Position numbers and translations under genes: made by a program. Shown piece after piece: positions 1-13,878 of a stretch of DNA of 64,000 bases (within the stretch, counting starts at the first letter, position 1; the number at the start of each line of letters is the position of its first letter). Under the pieces are notes generated by a model. The model saw nothing but the letters and a program-made list of their open reading frames with translations, searched no databases and was not told where the DNA came from. The stretch is from Dasyornis broadbenti (lineage: Eukaryota; Chordata; Aves; Passeriformes; Dasyornithidae): assembly GCA_013397935.1 (NCBI GenBank), contig VZRN01001146.1, forward strand, positions 966,553 to 1,030,552. The letters run 5' to 3'.

Positions 1-3000
1 GCACCTGTAGCCTGGTTTACGACATTATTGTAATAGTTACTGTCTCAGTAGGCTTAGGGCTTAGTATTTTGTGTTTGAAATGACTTTGTAAGAGGGAATG
101 TGTTTGGTGTTAACATCAGCCTCAGATGTGACAAGAGGGTAGTAAGCAAAAACTGTAACCTTGAGCACTGGGATGTCCCTTTGACTTTCAGTCTGTGAGC
201 AGTGATAATCATTTACTTATTTCCATTCAAGGATTTATCAAGGGGAGGAAGATGATCATATTTTCCTTTATTTAAGCCTTAAGTTGAAGCCTGAGGTGGT
301 GATAACTTCTCAGCCTCTCATATTTGTGCTAAAACCTTGGTCAGCACTACCCTTGCTCTCAGCCTCGGCTGGAGAGACGCTTGGCACATCTCTGTGTTGC
401 CAGTGGGCAGTTGCCCTAATGCCAGAATACCCTGTGATTTCCAGTGAAAAGTACTTACATGGCAGGGAGAAACGATTTATTTTGACATTCCTTGAAGCAC
501 AAACAGCTGTGTTCAACTTTTTTTTTTTATTTTAAAAGCACAGTGGCATCTCCCTGGATAATCAGAATTACAGCTGAGCATGAACAGCAGGGCATAGTTC
601 TGCGCGGAGTCACTTAGCAAAGTGTTGCAACACAGATTATCCGATGTGAAACAGCTGTATTCATTACTAATAGAGCAATTTGACAAAACACCAACATGGC
701 TTTTTCCCACAATAACAGATGTGTGGAGCAGGCTGCCACCCCCTCCCCAGATTGCCAGCATCTGTGCGTCATGTCATGCTCCGAGGTGCGGCGTGGCCGT
801 AGCGCCTGCCAGAGTGGATGCATTTATTTTATCCCTGTGATGAAATAGTTATGTTGTGACTAATCGGGATCCATCGGCTGGAAAATTTTAACGACTTGGA
901 AGAAAATCTTTCTGCCTTGTTATTACTTATTACTTAATAATAATGTTTTGTGGATGCAAATGCATCGTAGCTTCCCGACATATGCCAAGCACATCTGAAC
1001 TTCCTTCTTTTTCTCTTACCGTCAGTTGTTAAACAGGCAGTAAAGGATTTGTAGTTCACTATACACCTCTCAGGTTCTCCCTGAGAACAGTGGAGCTGTT
1101 GCTTAGCTTGCAGATGGGAAAATATATGTTACAGCCAAATAACGTGAGGTTGTGGACACTGAGAGTCCATTTCCCTTCCTTCTCCGCCTACATAAGGCAA
1201 TTTGTTTATTCTATGTTTAAGTTCTCGGCAGAGGCACCTGTGATTACAATAAGTTGTTTACAATTAAACTGCTATATCATAGGGGCCACCTCAACATGTT
1301 TAACAGAATCAGAAAGCTTATTGCCTGTGGGAGGTCATCAGCCTCTGGAGTAAGAGGAAGGGAGGAGGGAGAGCAGCAGGGTCTGTGTGGGGAGCTGGGG
1401 AAGACACGTGGCTTCAGACAGTTCAGAAATAGAGCTTTGATTTACTTTGTTATTTGTTAAAAATATCAAACAGCCCTCCTTGTTGAAATGCAAGGTATTG
1501 AATAGCAGAATGTGATCACAGTTACTTTTTTTAGAAGATAGGATACTTTTCTCTTTACATCAAAGCACAGAGGCGACTATTCAATTTTCCCATGTCTCTG
1601 CAGTAATTTTTTTTTTAATCCGACTAACATGCTCAGTTTCTCATATTTTTGGATTTTGGAGAGATTTCTCAGATATTTGGTCTCCATGTCTTAGAAACAA
1701 ATAATTTCAAAGCCCTTTTTTTGTATTAGCCTACCTATAGTTGTCAGTAAGAATTTCACTGGAAAGAAGTGAAGAGCACAGAAGGTGAGAAATCCAAAAA
1801 ATCTGAGAAATCCCATGGAAGCCAAAAATGAAATAACTCTGAGACAGTTTCACTTCTGGTACACTTGTTAGTCTGATGAACATGATCAAAGACTTTCAGT
1901 GTTTCATGTAACTCCAGGCAGTCGCTGGGGGTGGATCCAGCACCTCGCTTCCCTCCATAAAGGGAAGGTGTGTCAGCAAACCTAAGGGGTGTGTTGGACG
2001 ATCAGAGGCATGGGCAAGGGTGTTCATGGGCAGCTCAGCATCTGAACATTTGGTGGGATGGATCTGGAGTAAGGCCTTTACGAAGAGTTGGTTTGTGTGA
2101 AGCTGGTGGAGATGTTCAGTCCTTGCACTTCTGGCACGAACTGGGGAGCGTGAGGGGGAGAAGGAGATGCAGCTGCTGCTCTAGAAATAGGTACTCCATT
2201 TTCTAGAGAGGTAAAGATGTGCTTGTCATACTCCATCCATTAAATACAATACAGTTAGGTATAAAGCATGCTTTTTTTCACATGCTGATTATTTTTGGGG
2301 TCAGTGGTAGCACGTGGTTTTATAAAAAATAGTCCCCTCTTAGTAAACTTGTAAAATCTTAAGAGTGTAAAACCCAAAAGCTTTCCAACTTGGACTTTTT
2401 GGGCAGCCCAGCTCTTGCTGAAACACGCATATTTTGGGTACAAAGGCAGCAGTTTTAGGCAAGCACAGCACATGGGGACAGTGCTGGTGGGTTGCTGGGG
2501 AATGCCAGGAGTAAGAGCTGCAGTGGCGCTGGGAGATGAGCAGGACAATAGCCAGGCAGAGCTCCAGGCAGATCAAACACGACCCTGCTTTCATCACAGC
2601 AGCCGAGATCACTATCCTTAGCCAGACATGCCCTTGGCACAGGAATGCAAAAAGCCTTGTCGCAAGGGAGGCTGAAAGAAACTGTCTTTCAGCGTGGTCA
2701 TTTTTCCCTCACCTAGAGCTTTTTCAGCAGATGTTAATAAAGCTTTAATAATGCAAATATTTATTAATAAAAAAATCCCTTGCTTGATACTTGGAAGCAA
2801 AATTATGTGAAAATATTTTTCTGGTTATTCCCACTTGCAGGTTTTATTATGTAAATTATTTTTTAGTGTTCAGGTTGCCAGGATAGCTCGCCACATTCCT
2901 TCAGTAATGTGGCAAAAATGTGTCCTTCAAACTTGTTAACCAAACCTCGGCTTCATAAACACAACTGGGGAGACAAAAGTATGTTGTTTCAAAACAGGAC

Positions 3001-4492
3001 AATATCAAACAACCCATTCATTTTAAAGTTAGCTGGAGAAAGTAGGGAATGCCTGCAGGTGGTCTTTTATGTTTTGGTTTAGAGACCTGTTTTCAAAAAG
3101 GAAAATGAGTCAGCTGGACCAGCCATCAGGGCAAATCTATGCTGCAGGTGATGCCCTGTGTCCACTGAGGTGCTGGGATTAACACATTTCTGTTAGAGCT
3201 CCCTTCCTTCACAGCAGTGGCAGCATTTTGAATGTATGCGAAGTTTTAATAGGAGACTGTGTGCAACTGGAAAGCAACATCTGTGATGCTCTAGTGTTTT
3301 CTTCCGATGTCCAGCTGATGCAAATAAGTGCATAGCTATGGTTGTCTTACTGTTGACCTGTTATCCACAGGAGTCCTCAGGTGCTGAAGATTTTTTTTCT
3401 TTAAAAGCATAGCTGTTTCTTGTGTACGCTTTTTAAAACTTCGTTTAGGGTTTTGTCTGCTGTCTGTGTTTTGTTTCAGCCTTCTAATAAGATTATTTAA
3501 ATTTGACATCCTAACTGGTCTAGGACAATGTTTTTAGAACAAATCCTAAAAAGTTTGTGTGTTTAACATATACGGACCTGAACCAGAAAATCCATATTTT
3601 ACTTTATTATTCTGCCAAATGTTATGTGCATTTCCTTTTAAAGTATAAGAATTTAAACAGTAACAGTTGCTTGACTTGGAGCATAAGCTGGTAATGAGAT
3701 TGTTAATAACAAAGTAATATTAAAACTAAAGAAGTTAGACTGGAGCAATTAACTCCTTTTATTACTTGTCTGGTGTTTTCTTGTGTTAAGGACGTGGGGT
3801 TCCTTAAATAAACCTCTGAAACTACTTTCTTCTTTCAAAGTGAGGTTGGTTTCTACAACTCCTTCACATCTTCTTGAGTCTATAAGCTGCTGGTGGATCA
3901 TGATCTGTATCTCTGCTTAGTTCAAAACACAAAGTAGAAGATTCAAATGCATGCTTATAGATTCATTCAAGTATTAAAAAAAACAAAGGCTTGTGATTTG
4001 CATTGAAGGAAAAATGCATCTCTTAAGTCCAACCAGAATACCAGACATTCAGTTAACATTTGTGGATTTATTTACACCTCTGATTTTCCTTTTCCTTCAG
4101 CAGCTTGTTATAACCTTAAAAAAAAAAAAGAAAAATTTTATAACTGTGTGACCACAAATACTTTGTTAGAGACTGACTTAAATCATTAGACCAAAGGAGT
4201 AGAAAATGAACTTGTTGGCAGAGCTTCTCAGTTTGTCTTGTTGGTTCAAGATTTCTTGTGTTTTGTGAGGGAAAGCTGAAAAGAGAGAGTGTAGCAACAT
4301 TTGTAATGTTTTATGTGCAGTCTGTGGGGGTGGATGAGAATGCCACAAGGTCAGTTACATACAATATATAGTATAAAATATCTGAAATCTTTTAATTGTA
4401 CTGAACCAGTCTGTGTAACAGCCTTGCAAGAGATTGTAGGGTGAGAGCTCCATTCTCCTCAAATAATGCAGGAGGTGGATGTTGTGTTAAGA

Positions 4493-4697
4493 CCATGGAA
4501 TGGTTTTGGGTTGGTAGGGATCTTAGAGCTCATCCAGTTCCAATCCCTGCTGTGGACAGGGACACCTTCCAGTAGACCAGGTTGTTCCAAGCCGTGTCCA
4601 ACCTGGCCTTGAACACTTCCAGGGATGGAGCATCCACAGTTTCTCTGCTCTGTTCCAGTGCATGCAGTAAAGGCACTGCGTAATGTCTAAGCCAAGA
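4493..4697 (-). mobile_element. CR1 LINE 3' fragment (reverse)
   Basis: Read on the minus strand this has the usual CR1 3' sequence: a stretch like GATGCTCCATCCCTGGAAG, then AAGGCCAGG, a GGTCTACTGGAAGGTGTCCC-like block and the end AACCCAAAACCATTCCATGG. The part at 4660-4697 resembles the preceding CR1 segment with a small deletion. It is diverged and non-coding, an old 5'-truncated insertion in the intron. Confidence 0.88.
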
Positions 4698-6179
4698 GAA
4701 AGGTATTTTCCTATTATACGATTTTGTGTATCTACCTTCGCAGATTACGTATTATGCTCGTGGTGATTTCAGTGTCGTAGACCCTAATCACTGTATCGAA
4801 AGTACACCACTTGCTTGCTTAAACTTATGCCGAGTGGTTTTGATACCTGTGGAGATTCACCCTCCTGGCAAAGGGAAAAGAGCAAGGTTTTGCATCCTTT
4901 GTTTGTGGGCAGTAAAGGATTTACAAACCTTAGTTGTGCATTAAACAGTTCTGTCTTCAGCAATCAGTTCAGGTGAATGAGAAGTTGATTCATGTGCAAG
5001 CTCTTTGATAATCAATAATAATATTCAGCCTTGCATAATAAAAACTTTAGTACTAAAAATGTTAAGGCTCCTTCTCCACTTCCTTTTTGTGTCAGTGCTG
5101 TGAATTTTCAGTCTTCAAATCTGCTTCCAGCCTCAGGCTGTTGGTTGAGTTTTGTGACAGTGCTGTGTAGAATTGTGTTCTCACTTTGCAACCTCTTTGG
5201 GTGAGCGGTGACAATTAAGGATATCAGTTCATCTGTGTGATTGCTGGGGAGATTGTTTATAAAATTCTTCAAAACTTTTAATGTCTACTTAGGGTGACTC
5301 CAAAAATAGCACATCCTGCCTATGTGCCAGTGGAGCCACTTGCCTCTCTGTGCAGTGTAGGAGATGCTGCAGGCTGCTTGAAATTGGTCTTGTAGCTCCT
5401 CTTTTGGGAGCTCATGAAATCAAACATAAAACTGTGCCTTAACTGCACCTGTTTCACTGGGTGTGTTATCTGGGATAACATATTGCAAAGGTATCTTAGC
5501 AGGCGGGTTTGCATTACCTGAAATCCGAGCTGATTATTAGATACTGCAAGACAAGCCAGGTTAAAGTATAATTTCAGCTGCTACTGTAACAGTGAGTGAC
5601 CCAGAAGGACTTTCCAAAATCTCAAACTCTCGATGCTTTTCCATGTTGCCTTTGTAATCCTTCATGTAGCATTCAAGAAAATAGGTGAAACTGCAGCTGG
5701 TGGCTGAGCAGAGATAATGCTCTGCCAGAGCAAGAAGGTCAATGGCACAGAAATTGCTCCTGGTTTCTCTTTCCAGTTGGGTCACTGGTCACAGTGGAGA
5801 GCAAGATCCATGGAGTCTTTTCCCCCAGTTAATAGCAATGGTGGGAATTAATGCACATTCAAGCTTTTATTAATAGAGCAGACCTTTCTACTTCATGTGC
5901 TGTGTGTTTTTGCTGTGGAATGGTATCTGTTGATTTCAAAACCTTTCAGATCATCCTTATTTCACAATGTTTTATCTACAGGGCCACATATCATTATTCT
6001 TGGAGTTACTTTTGCCCTGATGCCGAAATGATGGTGCTCAGGCATCCAAGGAATTCCAAACATGGAGTGGGCACAGATCCTGGGAAGTGCACTTTTGCCA
6101 TGATTTTCTGTAAAAGCAAAAAATTCCTTGGATATTTACATAATTGTAATAATAATTTGCGTAAAATCTCTACTGAATT

Positions 6180-6560
6180 CTGAAATCGGCTTTTAAAACA
6201 AATGCAGAAATACCCTTTCAGTTACCAAAGAGCTGAGGTGTTTGGTAACCAATCTGCAATTACAAAAGGGCACTGAAGTGAGGCTGCTGAATATTTAATT
6301 TGCTTAATGTACAACTGCCACTGTTAATAGCTTTGACACAACTAAAAGCTTTGCTCATTCAAAAGGCAACAATTAATAAACAAGATTAATTTTAAAATTA
6401 ATTATTTATTTACCAGAGGAAAAGCCTTTTGTTCTTTTAAAAAAATAGGTGGATAATTTTCTCCTTGGTGGTTGTATGCAAAAGTAAGTGGGCGTCTTCA
6501 AAAGGTGTTTGCATACTTATTCCCATTTTTATGAAATAAAAATGATTTAATATAAACAGA
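6180..6560. promoter_or_regulatory. Candidate conserved non-coding element (AT-rich, POU-like motifs)
   Basis: AT-rich unique sequence containing an 18-bp perfect palindrome at 6385-6402 and an inverted pair of the 9-mer GTATGCAAA (6474-6482) and TTTGCATAC (6508-6516), which overlap octamer-type POU half sites (ATGCAAA/TTTGCAT). It also holds several TAATTA/TTAATT cores of the homeodomain type. Such composition is common in vertebrate intronic enhancers. Conservation itself cannot be seen from one sequence, so the call is a hypothesis. Confidence 0.25.
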
Positions 6561-6924
6561 ATTTAGGTGGACTTCTGCTTAACAAAAGAAAAATCATCAT
6601 CTTGTGCCTGGTCAGAGACACAAAACAAGATAATACTGAACTTGGAGAAAACTGCTGATCAAAGCCTCATTTCCAAATTTCAGCTGTGCTTGTCTCGTGA
6701 CACTTGAGAAGAGGGTTGGTTTGTTGGAGTGACTGGAAGTCTGCATGCCTGGTTTATTTAGTAACCACTGACCCAGTAAACATTCCTAGCAGTCAGATGA
6801 AGCGGATGCCTCTTCTGGTGCTGCCTGTGTGTGCAGGGGGAACCTTGTACCACTCGGGTGGTAACATTTTCTTCCGAGTAGAAGTTGCCTCAGTGCAGTC
6901 AGAACACGCTTCTAAGTCTGGAGG

Positions 6925-6966
6925 GTTTTTTAGAATTTTTTTTTAAATTTTTAAAATTTTTTTTTT
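6925..6966. repeat. AT-rich low-complexity tract
   Basis: A run of T tracts broken by AAA, with TTTAAATTTTTAAAATTT at its centre. It is low-complexity intronic sequence with weak self-complementarity. Confidence 0.8.
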
Positions 6967-8612
6967 GGCATCCTGCAGTCACTTAGATCACCTCTTCTCC
7001 TAAAGTTAAGAGTCATCACAGAATTATCATGGAAGTAGATTTTGAGGAATTTGAGGGTTATTAATGCATTAGTCCACCAGGATGAGCTTGCATTGCTTGT
7101 GTGGGAAGCATTTCCAAGCATTAAAAAACTTGGGTGAAGGAAAATGCCTCTTGATATGAAGGAGTAATTGAACGAATATTATCGGAATCGGTCTCAAGGT
7201 GGTTGGTTTTTCACATATTTAATGCCAAACTCCTAAACTCTCTGGGTCTTCTCAATCTGGTCTCTACTCCATCTTGTGACATTTCATTTCTGTTGTAATA
7301 CATAACATTTATGTACAACATTCACGTCATAGTAAGGACTTCCTTGGTTGATCCAGTTGTTGAGGACCTCAGTAACCGGTGAAGTGTTTCCTGGGGAACA
7401 AGAAATATTTGTGTGAAGATGGAGGAAATTCCCTTCTTTTAGTGGTTGCAGAAGTGGCTCTTAGCAAAGCCCACTCCTCCCCAGTCCTACAGGATGATTT
7501 CTCCACCTGTTTCCTGAGCTATGAGTGTTCCCAGTGATGCTCAGGCGGAAGAGGATGGACAGGGCTCCTGGATGGAAGTTTTCAGCCTGTGCCACATGGG
7601 TCCCACTCCTGGTGTTCTTCTGCCACCTGCAAACTGTTCCTGGCTATCAGCTCTTATTTGTTAAGAGATTTTTTAAAATCATTTTGACTCTATTTGTTAC
7701 TAAAATTGTTACACAGCAAAACATGGCCTGTAAGATTAGTTTCAATAATTTTATAATACAAATTCCTTGAACATCAGTAGAGTTGTGCCTGATTTACTGC
7801 AGCGTGGTCAGTCCCCAGATGGTAGAGCATGGCTCCCTAAAGCCCTGAAATTATCTGATTATAATGACTTTAATGCTGATCATGAGTAGCAGTGGTACAA
7901 AGTATCCAGCTATACTTTTGAGAGCTTAGAAAGGTCTTTCTTAATAGGCTTTCTTAACGGCAGTCTTAAAATTAAATAAAGCAAAAACAATTTCACTGTT
8001 CAAAGATGAATGCAGGCTGGGTAATTTTTATCCAGTGGACTTCATTAAATAACTGTGTGCTGTTTGATCATATCAACAGTGACCTGCCAGGTTTAGGAGC
8101 TCTTGCTAATGGCAGGCCTGTTTAGAAGTGACACTTCGAAGAAAAAAAACTGCTTTGCCCACAGTGTTTACCCTACATCGGAGGAAAACTGAGGAGGTAG
8201 CAGGATTAAAGTTCCAAAAATGAAATGTCTCAAAAATTCTCAGACTTTTCTTGGTCCTCTGGTGCATTCCTATCTTTTTGTATAAATAATTCACACAGTA
8301 TTACTAAGTGTTGAAACAAATTGCAGCAGAAGAAATTTCCAGGTGTTTTCTACCTGATATTCCTCACATTCTTTTCATGCCTGGTGGGTTCATAAGAAAC
8401 TGGCTGCCATGGAGTAATTAACAGACCATAACTCACTCACCAGACATGAGTAGAAACCTTGTATTGTGTAAACTTTCCTCATTATTGTGGTACATTTCAT
8501 GCTGCTTGCATGTCTTTGTTTTTTAATTCTTGTATTTTTAAGAAGCCTTTGTAGATCGCACTCTCCAGGCTTACGTGCAGCGTTAAAGCTAATAAACTTT
8601 CCTGCAGAATTA

Positions 8613-8787
8613 AATCATAGAATTCTTTAGGTTGGCTGGATCTCCAAAGGCCATCCACAAAGCCAAACAGAGCAGGTTGCTCAGGGACTTCTGCAGCTGA
8701 GTCTTGAACATCTCCAAGGATGGGGATTCTACAGCCTCTTTGGGCAACCTGTGGTTTGATCACTCTCATGGTGAGCGAATAAAAAAA
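8613..8787 (-). mobile_element. CR1 LINE 3' fragment (reverse)
   Basis: Starts on the plus strand with AATCATAGAATTCTTTAGGTTGG, the reverse complement of the CR1 3' terminus, and continues through the AGGTTGCTCAGG, TTGAACATCTCCAAGGATGG and CACTCTCATGGT blocks typical of CR1 3' ends. It is 5' truncated, diverged and non-coding. Confidence 0.88.
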
Positions 8788-11700
8788 ATAAGAAAAAAAC
8801 CCCTCATAATATGTGATTGCAGTTTCATGTGTTTCAGTTTGTTTGTTGCCTCCCATCATAGTTCTGTGCACTTTGGAAAAGAGTCTGGCTCCATCTACTC
8901 CATATCCTCAGCAGTAATGGGTTTTCCTTTAGTTACAAAAGCTATTTCTCTATCTGGATAAAGGCAGAATCAGTAGTTAAACCCTGGGCTGTATTTCCTT
9001 GAAGACCTTCCTGAAGCTGTACATCACAAATTCCCAGCTTGATGTTTTGAAGGTGGGGGTTGGAATGTGGGTGGTTTTCCATTCCGGTTACAGCTGATCT
9101 GCTTCTGTCCATAAATATTCAACAATTCCATGCAAGAATATTTTAAAATGCTTTCATCTCAGCAGCATTGTGCATTTTGCGCTCTCAAACTTTTAATTCG
9201 GCAAGTCAGAGTCAGACACCTACCCAGAATTGTCGGCAAGTCTGCAGATTAAATTAAGGTGTAATGACGTGGCAGAAGCTCCTGCTATGTTTTGCTGGGG
9301 CATCCGCCCAGGGCCAGTTGCATTTGGTAATTGATGTGTTCTCTGTGTTGTTCTACCCCATAGAGACTGGCATTCTCTGTGTTGTTAAAACTGGAAGGTG
9401 AATTGGAGGAAAGCTTACAAAACTTTACCTAAGATCGTGTGCTTTTCAAGAGCGTGGTGTTCTTTTAACCAAATGGTGTTTTATTTATTGTTTGCTCCTC
9501 AAAGATGGGGTGGAGTTCAGCTTCCTGTGTCACCTGACAACACTGGAATGATAAAATTAATCCAAAAAAACTTGGATGCTTCAGTGCTTCTGTGCAAAGG
9601 GAGCATTAGGACTTCTCCATTTAATAGCGTATTTCTACCACTTTGTATTTTTAAGCTACACGCAGTACATGTAATTCCATACTTTTGTGAGATACTGTGT
9701 GTGCCTTTGTGGGTCGGTCATGTTTCTCAAGGCTGAGAATTACATGTGTTCAGGATCTTGCTGGATCAAACTAATTGTATGTGTTTATGTAAGTGATTGA
9801 CAGGCTCACTTAGCGTGCTAAAAATAATGAGGCTCCCTCAATTTATTCAGCAGGAAACTTGATATTCCTTTTCAAAAGAAGGGCAATGCTCTTTAAAAAA
9901 GAAATGTGATGGCATGTTATTACTTGTGGGTATGTTGTTGGAAGTCTGAGTCGTGAGGCTTGCAACAGCTTTCAGTAGATCACGTACCTTCTCGTGCCTG
10001 AATAAAGGAGGGATGTGCTGCCTTGTGTTCTGCGTTGGAATTCCCCCAAATAGATTTCATCTTGTAATTTCAAAAAATTTGTGGTATCTTCTTTGAATAT
10101 GATTTTCCATTGTTCATTGTTAAACCGCTCCTGCCTCCAAACCCTGAGCCTGGTTCATCTCAGTGGCAAATTGTCACCTCTACATGCCTGGACCACACAT
10201 CATTTGGTGGCTGTGTTCCTGTGGTAAAGGAGAGGGATTCCTTCCTTACCCTCTCTGTTCTTTTGGGGAGTATTGTGTATTTTGGGTTTCTGAGCAGTTT
10301 TTGAAAACAGTTGTTTTTGAGATGGGGAAGAAGATAATTGATTTTGGTGTGTCTTTTTTTAGCCAGGCACATGGTTTCTAGTCCTCAAAGGCGAGGAACA
10401 GGCGGTGTTGAATCATACACTCAAATAAGGCTTCAGGTCTAATAACTGGATATCTCCATGGCCAAAAAATGGTCACTTGGTGCTGCCAGACCTGTCTTCT
10501 TTCATGTGTAACTTACTCCTTAGTTAAAGTGCAGTGGCATCTAAATGCAAAGGATGGATAATTTAGGTGTTTCCATATGTATCTAAATGCCTGGATTTGC
10601 CCTGGAGTAAATTCTTAGTGTTCAGGTGTGTTAATCGAGGCTCAGTGCCTGGCCTAATTTAACATTTGAAGAAGAGGGGAGTAAAATGGGCTGGACAAAG
10701 ATAGCAGGAAGAGAGGAACTAGGTAACCTTGCCTGTGAGGCAGGCTATTCATGTAGAATAATCTGGATTTTTTTCCCCCCCTACCTTTTCCCTATTTCGG
10801 TGTAGTAGCCTGATGATAAAGGGCTTTTCCCAGAGTTATTTTCTGTTTGAGTTTAATGTCAGTGTGGAGATTAAAGATGTTTGTTTTCCATTGGCTTAGT
10901 AAGTCTAAATCCAGCCTTTGAAGTCAGGTCATTTGAGATTCTTTAGATGAAAAATCAACTCTTTATTTGGTAACCTACCCAACACCCTTAGATTTCAAGC
11001 TTAAATAAAATGCTGCCTCTGCTACAAATGATGTCAGTATTGCCTGAGGTTTGTTTAAGCAGAAAGCTGAAGTCAGCTTGAACAAAACTTGGCAAAAGTG
11101 GGATGTTTTATTCATGTGGATGATTTGAATAATGTCCCAGAGTTTCCATGGTATAATTTTGTTGCACTTTATGTTTAAAGTGACCCCCATCCCCATCATT
11201 TAGGGAAAGCCCTTTGGTTAGGATTCATGTTTAGGCTTATGGTGAGTGGTGTATTATTGCTGTGTAAATACAGACTTTTTCCATACGTACAAGCTCTCCT
11301 AACGTTTATGGAGCTCTGCTGAGGGCTGCAGGGCAGTACCTGAGAGACGTGATGCTGCCAGCAGGCAGCCTTGAAAGATGGGAGGCAAATGAAGAAAACA
11401 TCCTATGAGTTTCAGGGTTCCCACTTAATCCTTTTTCTCCTGCTCCTTCTTTGCACGATGCCTTTTGAACTTTTGGAGAAGGAATTTGCCCCTCTTCATT
11501 GAACGTGTCAAGCAGCTCAGGGGAAGGTTATTCTTGAACTGGGGTGTCTCAGAGTAAAAAACTGCTCCTGCTTTTATTCTGTGCTTCTCCCCTTCTAAAA
11601 TCCCAACAACAGACAAACCAAAAAACCCACCTCCAGCCCAGCTTCTGAATGTACTGGAGACAAGCATCAGATTCAGAAGAGGAGGTAGGATTGTGGTGAT

Positions 11701-12838
11701 GCAAGGTCTATGCCCCTTTGTAGCGTTAGTGTGTTCAAACAGGGCTGTTCTCATGGATTTTTGTAGTTTGGAGGTTTTTTTTCTCTGAATCTGCCACTCC
11801 ATGAGTCCATTTGAAGCAGGACGTTTGATTAAGTATGTAGAAGTTGCGAGTCTCTCTGTTAGGGCTGAGTTAATGAATTCCACAAGTTCAAAATAGCAAT
11901 AGTTAAGATGGAGCACACGTCGGGCAGAGAAAAGCTAATTACTTCCATTGATTGCTTGGAGGCCTGGTGCCGTATGTCAGAGTCTCTTTGTATTGCAGAG
12001 ACTTCTCAGCCTCCTGCGGCAGGAGCTGATGTTGGAACCACAGACGGGGATGAAGCCCTGGCTCATTCCTGCAGGGATGCAGCGAGGTGGGGCACAGGGA
12101 AGGGAGTGCAGGCATGAACCGCAGTTCCCCCGGCCTCACCCCTGCCAGAATGGGTGACAGGAGGCTGCCGAGGGTGTGTGAACATCTGTGCCCGCCTGAG
12201 AGGCAGATGTGATCAGGAGAGGCAGAACATCTCCCTGCATTTCTAGGGAAGGCTCCCACTGCTGGCTGCTGACACTGGATAAAAGCTGCAGTTTGCTGTT
12301 CTTTGGCCGAGGGGATATTTCAGTTTCAATACCCACTGCTAACTTGCAGCCTGTTTGTTGCTTGGTGCTTGTGATTAGTTGCTTTAGAAACACTCACAAA
12401 GTCATAGCATTAGGAACCAGATAAGTAATCAAAGGCAGATTTGTAATATTGTCCAAAAGTTTAAGCTACTAAAGATACACTTAAATATAATTCCGCGGTA
12501 TTTCCTCCCTGTTTTCCAGCTTTTGAATATTTTTTTGGATCCCAACCTAACGCTGAGTAGAGGGAGACGGCTTTTTTCTTGTAAAGCCCGTTGAATTGTG
12601 AGTGGGGCACAAAGGGGAGTTTGTTCTGGAGCCCAAACCTGATGGACTGCGAGAGCCCTGACAAGGGCCCGCAGTGCTCCTTGCGCCGCGTCCCAGGAAT
12701 GCTGGTGTTTGCAGAGGGGATGGCTGGGCTCACTGTCCAAACAGATCCCTGCTTGCCAACTGGGAACATATTGCAGTCTCTGTGAGGCACTCCATCACGG
12801 CTTGAATAGCTCCTCTTGTGCTCAGCCTCTCTGAATGC

Positions 12839-12852
12839 GAGAGAGAGAGAGA
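12839..12852. repeat. (GA)7 microsatellite
   Basis: Seven uninterrupted GA units followed by an A-rich run. Confidence 0.9.
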
Positions 12853-13079
12853 AAAATATTCCTTTCAGCCTTCTGCAATGTCAAAAAAACCTTTAGTGAT
12901 CGTATGAGAGCATTGCCTTAATGCAGGGCTTCAGAAAGGGAAGTTAAGAAGAAGGGATAAATTTTTACCATTTGTTGCTATATTTTTAGATTTAAACTTT
13001 TCACATTAAAATGTTGCTGTATCTGCTATTTCTTGGGGAAGATAAATTGTAAATGCACATTTTTAGCATACCACTCTGT

Positions 13080-13420
13080 TTATTTGGAAAAAATGTTTGC
13101 TGTCACTAGCAAGTTCATCCCAGCTCTTTTCTAGGAGACTAATACAGAGCTTGTAAAATAATTATTTTCACCTTCTAAGCCTTCAGCTGTAGTTTATAAA
13201 CATACTTGTGCTTTGGAAAATTACCATAGTAGGCCTGATTCCACAGCAGCATGTGCATCAATTGATCTATTACCTGTGCAAGCTTATTTGGAGTCAAAAG
13301 GATTTTATACAAGCATAATTCTATGCATGTGATATTTGGTTGTAGATAACTTGGTATGATTTTGGTGAATTGATCTGAAAATTATAATACGTAGTGTAGT
13401 AACTTGAGGCTCTTTGCAGC
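13080..13420. promoter_or_regulatory. Candidate conserved non-coding element
   Basis: Unique AT-rich block with the palindrome ATCAATTGAT at 13257-13266 and several homeobox-like AATTAT/ATAATT cores. It has no repeat signature and no convincing open frame. The proposal rests on composition only; conservation was not tested. Confidence 0.15.
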
Positions 13421-13862
13421 ACAAGCAAAATTTCACCCTTGCTCCCTTCCCTCCCCCAGGCAGCATTCTCCCATTCCCAAACTATATTTATATCTAACTT
13501 AAATAAACATGGATTATAATTCCTTTAAGTGCAGTGCTCATCTATTTTTGTTTTCAGAATGCTTCACAAGCAATTTTGCAATTCCAAAGTGGGGAAGCTT
13601 TTTACACGGAAGGAAAAGCTGTTGTAAAGACTGGAAATGAAAAATGCATTTTGAAACCAAGTGAAAAATCCTGAGGTTTGCTCAGGACTTGACAGTGTGC
13701 ACACATTATCTAAGAAATAACAAGAATGTGTTTGTTCCGGGACATTTGTGTGCAGGAGAGGGAGGAAGGACTTCACTGCTGTCAGTGTTTCTATAGTGAC
13801 AGCTCATTCTCCAGGCAGTATTGACATAAACTATGGTCAATCATTTATAGCATGAAAATGTT

Positions 13863-13878
13863 AAAAAAAAAAAAAAAA
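13863..13878. repeat. Poly(A) tract
   Basis: Sixteen consecutive A residues. No recognisable retroelement body precedes it, so it is treated as a simple homopolymer. Confidence 0.9.

Noticed and set aside
11425..11916. 163-residue minus-strand open frame
   Set aside because: No recognisable domain, low-complexity Lys-rich C-terminus and no splice or promoter context; most likely chance.
13863..13878. Processed pseudogene tail
   Set aside because: No coding or RNA-like body precedes the A run and no target-site duplication is visible.
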